Both the position numbers and the translations under genes were made by a program. From a virus, in the IMG/VR virus record IMGVR_UViG_3300027704_001882, positions 1-26,115 of that record: a stretch of DNA of 26,115 nucleotides; one strand, given 5' to 3'. The notes beneath the pieces are model-generated. The model saw nothing but the letters and a program-made list of their open reading frames with translations. It was not told the DNA's origin and did not search any database. Positions 6,193 through 13,573 of the stretch are shown one piece after another; the stretch's first letter is position 1; every line of letters starts with the position of its first letter.

Positions 6193-6645
6193 ATGGCTAC
6201 AGTCGTAATAACATGTGAGACTTGCAAGAAAGAGTTCTCGACAAAGGCGTATCATAAAGATCGTCGCAAGTTCTGCTCAATGCAGTGCAGAAAAACAGCC
6301 CCACACTTAAAGAAGGCCAGCGAGATGACAGCATTAGCTTCACGAGAGAAACTTACCCCCGCAGAAAGCGGAAGAATACGGGCGGAAATTGCCACATACA
6401 TGCGCGACCAGCTAACAGACGCTCACTTAGTAGTCATGGGTACAAAGGAATGGAACCCTACACAGGCCAGAGTATTTGGAATGCTACTCAATAAAGTAGT
6501 TCCTGACCTTAACCACAGTTTTAACCAGCACGAACATTCAGCCAAGACCCTAACCGACCTGTCTCGTGATGAATTAGAGGCGATTGCACAGGGTGTATCC
6601 GAGATCGAAGTAGAAAGCATAGGAGTTATTGAACATGAAGATTAG
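6193..6645 (+). CDS. Terminase small subunit with N-terminal zinc finger
   Basis: 150 residues. The N-terminus has four cysteines in the form CxxC (C8, C11) and CxxxC (C28, C32) around YHKDRRKFCSMQC, which looks like a treble-clef or FCS-type zinc finger. The rest is helical and ends in VFGMLLNKVVPDLNHSF...TLTDLSRDELEAIAQGV, a pattern I know from small terminase subunits. Small terminases bind the packaging site and load the large subunit, and the large subunit gene follows 200 nt downstream, which supports the call. The zinc finger may add DNA recognition. No ribosome site is visible before the ATG, so translation may depend on the ORF ending 5 nt upstream. Alternative: a separate DNA-binding protein that only resembles TerS. 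Confidence 0.7.
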   Translation: MATVVITCETCKKEFSTKAYHKDRRKFCSMQCRKTAPHLKKASEMTALASREKLTPAESGRIRAEIATYMRDQLTDAHLVVMGTKEWNPTQARVFGMLLNKVVPDLNHSFNQHEHSAKTLTDLSRDELEAIAQGVSEIEVESIGVIEHED

Positions 6646-6850
6646 AAATATCCAGAAGGACGCGCTTGAATCCAGCATGACGCTAGACCAGTTCGGTAGT
6701 GCAATGAAGCAGGTGAACCTATCTGGGGTATCCACTGAGCGGGTAGGAGAAGCCATTAAGGATCATTTAATGCACATCATGGCTGATACTATTAATGACA
6801 AAGAAAAGGCTCAGGAGATACACATAAGCCGCTTATTGAAGCGCAAATGA
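6635..6850 (+). CDS. Small hypothetical protein between terminase subunits (71 aa)
   Basis: 71 residues from ATG at 6635, supported by AGGAG 9 nt upstream; a TTG two codons earlier is too close to that site. It overlaps the end of the small terminase gene by 11 nt and its TGA overlaps the ATG of the large terminase (ATGA), so it is locked into the packaging operon. The sequence is hydrophilic and helical (MTLDQFGSAMKQVNLSGVS, ending ISRLLKRK). I do not recognise a family. Its position suggests a packaging or assembly accessory, which is inference. Confidence 0.75.
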   Translation: MKIRNIQKDALESSMTLDQFGSAMKQVNLSGVSTERVGEAIKDHLMHIMADTINDKEKAQEIHISRLLKRK

Positions 6851-8472
6851 GTAAGACATTATCTCAATCACAAGTTGCCAAGTACCTACTCAAGTTGCGG
6901 GACGCTCAGGATAACTTTGAGTCCTTTGTTAAGCTGATCTACCCTGAGTGGGAGCTTGCCGATTTTCAGTTAGAGCTAATCGACACGCTAGATAAGCTGG
7001 AGAAAGATACTCTTGGTGTTAACAATGTTCTCATCACGATGCCTCCACGCCATGCCAAATCAACTTTTGGTACAGTCCTGTTCCCCTCATACTTTATGGC
7101 TCGAAACCCTCAAAGATATATCATGTCTTGTTCGTACAATGCTCAACTGGCTACGGACTTTGGGCGACAAGTACGTTCAGTTGTAGAAGACAAGACAATA
7201 ACCCAAGCCTTCCCAGACTTCACTTTATCCAAAGAGAGTAGGGCGGCAGATGTATGGCGTACTGAAGTTGGTGGAGCTTACTTTGCGGTAGGCGTCGGAG
7301 GTACGACGTCTGGCCGACCAGCAAATCTTCTGCTGGTAGATGACCCAATCAAGTCACGTGAAGACGCAGAGTCGATGACCCAGCGCAATAAGACGTGGAA
7401 CTATTACACCTCTGCACTGGCCACTCGTTTACAGCCAGAAGGAGGGGGAGCACCCCCGAAACAAATAGTAATCCTAACTCGCTGGCATCCAGACGACCTT
7501 GCCGGGAGAATAATGGACACGGAAGATTGGAAGGAGGGGCGTTGGAAGCACATCAATTTCCCTGCCATCAAGTCTGCACCCGGAAAGAAGAAGATATCCA
7601 GACGTATGCTTGCGGAAGATGATCCACGCTATGTCACTACTGAAGAGTACAGAGCACTATCCCCGGCTAAACGTAATGTCACTGATGGGGATACCGAAGA
7701 ACCATTATGGCCAGAACGCTTTCCTCTTGAAGAACTGAAGCGAAGAGAACGCCTGAACCCTCGTGAGTTTGCATCGCTATACCAGCAGCAACCTTACATT
7801 GAGGGCGGTAACCTTATCAAAACGGAGTGGTGGAGATCGTATCCAGCAGACCTAAGACCTCAAAAGTTTACCAGCCTAGTCATTACTGCCGACACAGCGT
7901 TTAAGAAAACTGAAACTGCCGACTACAGTGTCATGGTAGTTGCTGGTGTCGACACGACTGGCGACATGTACATAGTCGATATCATAAGAGGTAAGTGGGA
8001 TTTCCCCGAACTCAAGCAGCGCATGATAAGACTAAACAATGAGTGGCGCGGCAAAGGTCTTAGAGCTATTTACATAGAGGACAAGGCCAGTGGCCAATCA
8101 CTCATACAGGAGTTGAAGCGTGAGTCTGGTGTATCCGTCATTCCCTACAAAGTAGTTAATGATAAAGTAGCTAGAGCCAATGCCATTCTTCCTATCATAG
8201 AGGGTGGCAGGGTCTTTCTTCCAGAGGAGTCACCGTGGCTGGATGACTTTATAGACGAAGCAATTAGTTTTCCCAACGGAAACCATGATGACCAAGTAGA
8301 CGCTATGGTTATGGCCATAGATGTTCTGTCTCGCACATCAATATCCCCAGAGGCGTGGTCACTACACACCGACACCTCACAGTCTCTCAATAACAATAGC
8401 CAAGACTTCGGCAAATCTCTTCAGAGAAGTGTCAAAGGGTTAGCTGCAAAATGGAATGGGTGGGGTCTGTAA
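6847..8472 (+). CDS. terL: Terminase large subunit
   Basis: 541 residues. The ATPase half carries MPPRHAKST at 65-73 (Walker A of terminases), LLLVDDP at 161-167 (Walker B) and VILTRWHPDDLAGR at 208-221 (coupling motif region). The nuclease half, from about 340, has VITADTAFKKTETADYS (D349), YIEDKASGQSL (E411, D412) and GNHDDQVDAM (D481, D482), the acidic residues expected of the RNase H-like metal site. The overall pattern is that of the large terminase family with TIGR01630-type C-terminal domain. Length is normal and no frameshift is seen. The protein cuts concatemeric DNA and drives it through the portal, whose gene is next. The start overlaps the preceding stop by ATGA. Confidence 0.96.
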   Translation: MSKTLSQSQVAKYLLKLRDAQDNFESFVKLIYPEWELADFQLELIDTLDKLEKDTLGVNNVLITMPPRHAKSTFGTVLFPSYFMARNPQRYIMSCSYNAQLATDFGRQVRSVVEDKTITQAFPDFTLSKESRAADVWRTEVGGAYFAVGVGGTTSGRPANLLLVDDPIKSREDAESMTQRNKTWNYYTSALATRLQPEGGGAPPKQIVILTRWHPDDLAGRIMDTEDWKEGRWKHINFPAIKSAPGKKKISRRMLAEDDPRYVTTEEYRALSPAKRNVTDGDTEEPLWPERFPLEELKRRERLNPREFASLYQQQPYIEGGNLIKTEWWRSYPADLRPQKFTSLVITADTAFKKTETADYSVMVVAGVDTTGDMYIVDIIRGKWDFPELKQRMIRLNNEWRGKGLRAIYIEDKASGQSLIQELKRESGVSVIPYKVVNDKVARANAILPIIEGGRVFLPEESPWLDDFIDEAISFPNGNHDDQVDAMVMAIDVLSRTSISPEAWSLHTDTSQSLNNNSQDFGKSLQRSVKGLAAKWNGWGL

Positions 8473-8531
8473 GGACGACCATCTGACACATCTCAGTTAT
8501 CTTTGGCATATAGAAATGGACGGTAGCAAAA

Positions 8532-10457
8532 ATGGCTTCACAAACAGGTTACAGGTCAGCGGCTTATCAATCAGGCCCGAACGATGGTGTGATTGTTGAC
8601 CTTTCGGAACATGCGGAAAAATTAGTCAACTATGAAGATATATCTCACCTCCTTTCTGAAGAACAGGAGCGTCGTATCGTGGACTATGTTAAGTCCATGT
8701 CTGATATGTCTTATTCCAAAATTCGTAAACGCTACGATCATTGGAAAGAAGCAGACCGCGCTCACGATGTTTATGTACCTGCCGATGCAACAGAGTTCCG
8801 CGAGAAGGCTGTCATGGCAGATACGAGAGCGATTGCTGACACAGTCCTCACCTATCTCATGGCTGCAATGGGCGGACGAAACCCCATGTTTCAGCTTGAG
8901 GGTTTAAACAGAAAGTCACGCAGCGCATCACTCATCTTAGAGAGAGTGCTGCACCAGCAGATGCGAAGAACAGCGGGAGAGGCACGACTTGCCCAGATGA
9001 TACTGGACAGTATTCGTTATGGCTTTGCCCCGACTAAAATAATTTGGGACGCTAAGTCCAACCAGAATAAGATCGTAAACTTCGACCCCCGCAGGTGCTT
9101 CCCAGACCCACGAGTAAATTGGGGTGACTGGGAGAACATGCAGTTCATCGTGTTTGCAGACTACATGTCTTACAACGCACTATTGAATAGTGGCTTATAC
9201 CCTAAGTTAAAGATGTTCCCAGCTTTACGGAACAAGATTTCTGGTACTCGCAATTCATGGAACGCTCACCATTGGCACAAGGAAGAAGGTCGAGGATTAT
9301 CAATCGACCCAGCCCAGCCGAATGAGAAGAACGCAGATCATGCGTATTTTACGCTTGGTGACGCTAGAGTAGTGGATGAGTCTTGGGTACGTCTATCTGG
9401 TCACGAGATTGGCATCCCTTCGATTGACGAAATATTTCTTGTCCTGACCGTAATGGACGAGAGTGTTGTCATTAGGTTCCAGTTAAACCCCTATGGCCAG
9501 CAGTTCCCTGTTGTTTTCGGTGGGCTTTACCAAGATAGCCATAAGACTTACGGCCAATCGCTGTATGATCTCATACTTCCGATGCACGATATCGCTACAT
9601 TCTTGATGAGATCGCGCATAGATAACATCGGTGCTGCGCTAAACAACCTTATATTCGCTGATCCGACGCAGGTTTCTATACCAGACTTGATAGATCGCAA
9701 CCCATGGGGCATAGTTCGCACACTTCCGGGCAGTAAACCCGGTGATGGCGTGTTCATTGCTCAGGTTCCAGACGTAACACGCGGACATCTCAACGATATA
9801 GCACAGATGTCAGAGCTGAAGCAGCGCGTAAGCGCAGCGTCAGACGCACAACAAGGTATGCCGACCTCAGACGGAATCCGCACAGCAACGGAGATACAGC
9901 GTTTAACCCAACTCGGATCGCAGAGGCTCGGTGTACTCTCGCGCATCATGTCTGCCACAACCATACGGCCAATGGTCAGGATGATGGTAGCGAATATCCA
10001 AGACAGCTTGTCGATGGAAGGGTCGATTAAGATGGACAAGAACAACACGCCCAACCAACTGTCGGGCATGATCCAAGATGGCTATCTTGATTACAATGTT
10101 TCCAAAGACTTGCAGGGAGAAATTGATTTCCTTGTAATAGACGGAACTCTTCCTCTCGAACCCACGCGAAATGCAGAGACGTGGATGAACATGCTCCAGA
10201 TCATGAACCAGACTGGCCTTAATATGGAATACAACGCGGGTCAGATAGCTGAAGAAGCTATTCGAGCCATGGGTATTACTGACATGGACAGGTTCCGCGT
10301 CGACCAGAAGCAGCTTCAAGAGCAAGGGCCAAGTCCTTCTCAGCAATTAGCTATGATGGAGAAAATGCGTGGGGCAAGCGTTCAGCCACAAGAGAACATC
10401 GAGAAAGAAGTTCAAAAAGGCAATCTCATACCTATGTCTGAGGCAGGGAATCGGTAA
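8532..10457 (+). CDS. Portal (head-tail connector) protein
   Basis: 641 residues. It follows the large terminase by 59 nt. The sequence has the features of large portal proteins of short-tailed phages: RAIADTVLTYLMAAMGGRNPMF near residue 100, then IIWDAKSNQNKIVNFDPRRCFPDP, QQFPVVFGGLYQDSHKTYGQSLYDLILPMHD in the middle, and the helical stretch GIRTATEIQRLTQLGSQRLG...RPMVRMM that corresponds to the portal stem and wing region. The C-terminus is Gln-rich and probably flexible. It should form the dodecameric ring at one capsid vertex through which DNA enters and leaves. The ribosome site before the ATG is weak (GGACGGTAGC). An ATG 16 nt upstream is out of frame. Family assigned from pattern and position. 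Confidence 0.88.
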   Translation: MASQTGYRSAAYQSGPNDGVIVDLSEHAEKLVNYEDISHLLSEEQERRIVDYVKSMSDMSYSKIRKRYDHWKEADRAHDVYVPADATEFREKAVMADTRAIADTVLTYLMAAMGGRNPMFQLEGLNRKSRSASLILERVLHQQMRRTAGEARLAQMILDSIRYGFAPTKIIWDAKSNQNKIVNFDPRRCFPDPRVNWGDWENMQFIVFADYMSYNALLNSGLYPKLKMFPALRNKISGTRNSWNAHHWHKEEGRGLSIDPAQPNEKNADHAYFTLGDARVVDESWVRLSGHEIGIPSIDEIFLVLTVMDESVVIRFQLNPYGQQFPVVFGGLYQDSHKTYGQSLYDLILPMHDIATFLMRSRIDNIGAALNNLIFADPTQVSIPDLIDRNPWGIVRTLPGSKPGDGVFIAQVPDVTRGHLNDIAQMSELKQRVSAASDAQQGMPTSDGIRTATEIQRLTQLGSQRLGVLSRIMSATTIRPMVRMMVANIQDSLSMEGSIKMDKNNTPNQLSGMIQDGYLDYNVSKDLQGEIDFLVIDGTLPLEPTRNAETWMNMLQIMNQTGLNMEYNAGQIAEEAIRAMGITDMDRFRVDQKQLQEQGPSPSQQLAMMEKMRGASVQPQENIEKEVQKGNLIPMSEAGNR

Positions 10458-10894
10458 TGACGAAAAAGGTATTACAAAAGAATGTCGATCCCTCTGTCAC
10501 CGCCTATGTTGGTGCTGTCGAGAGCGACATGCTGTCCTCAATAAATCAACTCAAAGAATTGATTTTAGAGCAAGGCAAGCAAGTATCGGAATTAAGAAAA
10601 GATTTACTGAAGGTGCAACAAAGTTCCGACTCTACAGACAGCAGCATCGCAGCAGTAGAGCTGAAAGCTAAGCGTCTTATAGATAAGGCACTTGGCGGCA
10701 GAGATCATGAAGACGGATCATGGAAGGAAGAGGTTCAAGAAGCCACCTTAGCAATAGCGGCTCGCGTTGGGGCTTTTGAAAAACGAATGGACACTATGGA
10801 GGGCAAGCTCACTCGTTACTTCGATAAGGAAAAGTACGCGATAACCAAGGCTATGATCGCCAAAGTAATTAGTGAGGAGAAGGTCAATGGCTGA
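10457..10894 (+). CDS. Coiled-coil hypothetical protein (145 aa)
   Basis: 145 residues, starting at an ATG that overlaps the portal stop (TAATG). The protein is charged and strongly helical: SINQLKELILEQGKQVSELRKDL forms a clear heptad pattern near residues 28-50, and a second helical part (AFEKRMDTMEGKLTRYFDKEKYAI) lies near the C-terminus, separated by a Gly/Asp turn (GGRDHEDGS). I do not recognise a family. Being between portal and fibre genes it could be a connector accessory, a fibre-attachment spacer or an assembly factor. The end overlaps the start of the fibre gene by 8 nt. Confidence 0.8.
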   Translation: MTKKVLQKNVDPSVTAYVGAVESDMLSSINQLKELILEQGKQVSELRKDLLKVQQSSDSTDSSIAAVELKAKRLIDKALGGRDHEDGSWKEEVQEATLAIAARVGAFEKRMDTMEGKLTRYFDKEKYAITKAMIAKVISEEKVNG

Positions 10895-13004
10895 AACAAG
10901 ACCGATAGGTGAACAGCTAAGATTTCTATCATCCAAGACAGGAGCGCATATACTTGATGACTACTTGGAAGCGTCAGAGAAAGGCACTCGTACCCTTAGC
11001 GATATGCTTGATGATTTATTTAATTCATCAGGTGTTTTCCAGTCCAGTCTATTCCAGTTTAGAGAAGACCCCTCTAATGCCGGAACATTTCAAGTTAGAG
11101 TTGGTCAGTTCGTTGGCGCAGACACAGGCTGGACTACCATTACCTTCACAGACTTCGCGGGATATGTCGCTGATGCTCTAACCTATAAGAATGCTGCGGA
11201 AGCAGCAAAGACCGCAGCCGAGAGTGCTCGTGATACTGCGCTGCCTGTCATAAATAATATTGCTGATGTGATAACCACGGCAGCAAATATTACGGATGTT
11301 AACACTGTAGCTGCACAAGCTACTGGTACTAAGACCTATGCGGTTACAGCCGCTGGCGGAAAGTTCTATTTAGACGGGACAATTAATCCAGCTCTAACTT
11401 TGAAAGAAGGGTTCACATACACCTTTGATCTTTCAGATAGCTCTTTATCCACACACCCTTTTAAACTTTCGTCATCCATAAGTGGCTCACCTCTATATAC
11501 AATAGGGGTCACAATTACTGGGACTCATGGTTCGGCTGGGGCTAAGATTGAGATAGTTGTTAATTCTGCCACGCCTAGAACACTTTACTACCTATGCACT
11601 TCACATTCAGGCATGGGTAACACCATCACTTCGCAGCAACACAACTTAGACCTTTTGGCGGCAATCAACGCTAAAATAACAACGGCTGCTAATGTCGTCG
11701 CTCCAGCAATAACAGACGTAATAACCGTAGCAAATAATGTTGTAGATATAGCTGCCGTTGCCTCAGATATTGTAGACGTGAATACCGTGGCGACATCTAT
11801 CGCGAATGTGGATTCCGTTGGAACAAATATTTCGGCAGTCACAACCGTTGCTAATACTGGCAATTTAACAAACATTACAACCGTCTCAAGTAATATAGCC
11901 CACGTCGGAACCGTCGCGTCCAACATTACAGGTGTACAAACAGCAGTAACAAACATTTCCGACATCAACACTGTGGCCTCAAACTTGGGCGCAAGTGGAA
12001 GCATTACAACTGTTTCAAATGCAATAGGCTCGGTTAACGTCACAGGAACAAACATCACAGCCGTACAGACCGTGGCCACTAACATAGCGGCGATAGTAAA
12101 CGTATCGACAGACTTGCTAGAGTCTATTTCAGAGATAGATACCGTTGCGGCTGCAATAGCGAATGTTAATGCAGTAGGCACAAACATAGCTTCGGTCACA
12201 ACTGTTGCCAACGCAGCAGCCCTTGCAAACATTAGCACTGTGGCAACAGGCATAGCGGATGTTAATTCCCTCGCATCAGTATCAGCAAAGATTGCTGCGT
12301 TAGCTGATGTTGAGGATGGTACAACTGCAACAGGTGCTATCACTGGTTTGTTTGCTGACCTAGCTACCATTCAATCCCTTGGCACTAACATCGCTGAGAT
12401 TGTCACCACATCAAACAACATAACATCAGTTATCGCCACGTCTGGAGCAATAACGAACATAAACCAACTTGCTCCTCACGTCGGAGCATCTGGAAACATC
12501 ACGTTGGTGGGCAATTCCATTGGTAATGTGAACGCGCTTGTTCCTCGTTTGGCAGATATACAAACAATTATTGCCGGGACAAATTTAAGCAACATTCAAA
12601 TAACAGCTCAAAATGCTACAGACATAGCTGCTGCTGCTGCAAATATTTCAGACATTGCGACAGCCGCTACTTATGTGACCCAGATTATTGAAGCTCCTCT
12701 ATTTGCAGCGGATGCAGAAAAGTACGCTGTACATGGCACTAACTCTACGTTCACAGACCGAAATGGGAACGTAAATTACTCAGCAAAACACTGGGCTTCT
12801 GTAGCACAGTCGGTGGGTAATGCTTTCGTAACTCTGCAAGGAGATGAGCGAAGCACGGGCGATACGGACGACATCACGGCCAACGGTGCGGCAGACTCTG
12901 TGAAATTCTTGGGTCTTGGCGGAACTAAGGTTCGTACCGATCAATCAACCAAGGAAGTTTATATAGATAGTCGCTCGGTGGCTATGGCAATAGCATTGGG
13001 GTAA
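10887..13004 (+). CDS. Tail fibre protein with cupredoxin-like domain and decapeptide repeats
   Basis: 705 residues from ATG at 10887 (GAGGAGAAGG upstream; an in-frame start five codons earlier lacks a site). Residues 1-92 form an anchor domain shared with the second fibre (YLEASEKGTRTL..., FQFREDPSNAG..., VGADTGW). A short helix with AAEAAKTAAESA follows. Two decapeptide units lie at 124-143. Residues about 147-248 look like a cupredoxin fold with THPFKL (H190) and YYLCTSHSGMG (C237, H240, M243), the His-Cys-His-Met set of type 1 copper sites. From about 262 to 600 the sequence is made of decapeptide units such as DIVDVNTVAT and SIANVDSVGT. The C-terminal 100 residues (TFTDRNGNVNYSAKHWA...) look like a globular tip. 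It should bind the host surface. Placement before the scaffold gene is unusual. Copper binding is inference. Confidence 0.85.
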   Translation: MAETRPIGEQLRFLSSKTGAHILDDYLEASEKGTRTLSDMLDDLFNSSGVFQSSLFQFREDPSNAGTFQVRVGQFVGADTGWTTITFTDFAGYVADALTYKNAAEAAKTAAESARDTALPVINNIADVITTAANITDVNTVAAQATGTKTYAVTAAGGKFYLDGTINPALTLKEGFTYTFDLSDSSLSTHPFKLSSSISGSPLYTIGVTITGTHGSAGAKIEIVVNSATPRTLYYLCTSHSGMGNTITSQQHNLDLLAAINAKITTAANVVAPAITDVITVANNVVDIAAVASDIVDVNTVATSIANVDSVGTNISAVTTVANTGNLTNITTVSSNIAHVGTVASNITGVQTAVTNISDINTVASNLGASGSITTVSNAIGSVNVTGTNITAVQTVATNIAAIVNVSTDLLESISEIDTVAAAIANVNAVGTNIASVTTVANAAALANISTVATGIADVNSLASVSAKIAALADVEDGTTATGAITGLFADLATIQSLGTNIAEIVTTSNNITSVIATSGAITNINQLAPHVGASGNITLVGNSIGNVNALVPRLADIQTIIAGTNLSNIQITAQNATDIAAAAANISDIATAATYVTQIIEAPLFAADAEKYAVHGTNSTFTDRNGNVNYSAKHWASVAQSVGNAFVTLQGDERSTGDTDDITANGAADSVKFLGLGGTKVRTDQSTKEVYIDSRSVAMAIALG
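11670..12686 (+). repeat. Decapeptide repeat region within the fibre gene
   Basis: The coded protein shows many ten-residue units of form (N/D/S)I-x-x-(V/I)-x-x-V-(A/G)-x, for example NIAHVGTVAS, NITGVQTAVT and NISDINTVAS in direct succession. Hydrophobic residues recur with spacing 3, 3, 4. The DNA itself is diverged, so this is a protein-level repeat of about 30 nt. Confidence 0.75.
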
Positions 13005-13010
13005 TACTAA

Positions 13011-13343
13011 ATGGCTAGTTATAATTTTAAGAACGCTACTGCGAACGATGTAGGTACAACACCTTCAGACGTTTACACAGTCCCGGCGAGTAAAAAATCA
13101 ATCATGATTGGGTGCAGTGTCACGAATATCACTGGAGCCGCCTTACCTGTAGAGCTTTCACTTGTAAAAGCTGACTCCACAGTAATCCATCTTTCTCGCG
13201 CACAACGAGTAGAGGGTGGGACGACCCATGACTTTCTAAGTGGTAAAAAGCTAGTAATGCAAGCTGGAGAAAAAGTGCAACTCGTTTCTAAGGTTGCCAG
13301 CTCTTTAGACTGCGTTGTGTCGGTACTAGAGGATGTTGACTAA
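13011..13343 (+). CDS. Probable virion structural protein, beta-sandwich type (110 aa)
   Basis: 110 residues, beginning 6 nt after the fibre stop. The sequence alternates hydrophobic and polar residues like a small beta-sandwich: SIMIGCSVTNITGAALPVEL, then KKLVMQAGEKVQLVSKV and CVVSVLEDVD at the end. Similar small proteins are often encoded beside tail fibres in marine phages, without a defined role. Its stop overlaps the next start (TAATG), so it is translated together with the following 76-residue protein. Candidate roles are a fibre base, a decoration or a tail adaptor; none can be chosen from the sequence. Confidence 0.75.
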   Translation: MASYNFKNATANDVGTTPSDVYTVPASKKSIMIGCSVTNITGAALPVELSLVKADSTVIHLSRAQRVEGGTTHDFLSGKKLVMQAGEKVQLVSKVASSLDCVVSVLEDVD

Positions 13344-13573
13344 TGGCTAATGGATTTTATGAAGGCACAGCTCTAGCTGACCAAACATTCTACGGCTTCA
13401 AGCTGTATAAAACGGGCGATCTAAATGTCGATGTCATTAATGACGGGACGACACCAGTACGCCTTCCAGACGATAATATTATCGACCCAGAGGACTATAA
13501 GGCGTGGGTATGGTCTAAAGACACCATCACGTTCCGCTGGGATAACGGTCACTTACTAATGGAAATGATATGA
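13343..13573 (+). CDS. Small hypothetical protein of the fibre block (76 aa)
   Basis: 76 residues, acidic and aromatic, with FYGFKLYKTGDLNVDVINDG and IIDPEDYKAWVWSKDTITFRW. No membrane segment and no family that I recognise. It is overlapped at both ends: its ATG shares bases with the previous stop (TAATG) and its TGA with the next ATG (ATGA). This fixes it as part of the receptor-binding operon. It may be a small structural or adaptor protein of the fibre complex. Confidence 0.75.
   Translation: MANGFYEGTALADQTFYGFKLYKTGDLNVDVINDGTTPVRLPDDNIIDPEDYKAWVWSKDTITFRWDNGHLLMEMI

Noticed and set aside
6174-6194. TTGAAA and TATAAT before the terminase small subunit
   Set aside because: The spacing is only 9 nt and the TATAAT overlaps the start codon, so it cannot act as a promoter for this gene.
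8473-8531. Possible promoter before the portal gene (CTGACA, then CATATA or TATAGA)
   Set aside because: The -10 element matches poorly or the spacing is 20 nt, and it overlaps the place where a ribosome site should be. Read-through from terminase explains expression.
11588-12370. Long minus-strand open frame (260 codons) inside the fibre gene
   Set aside because: It is the mirror image of the decapeptide repeats, with low-complexity Ala/Val/Thr sequence. The sense frame has all the fibre features.
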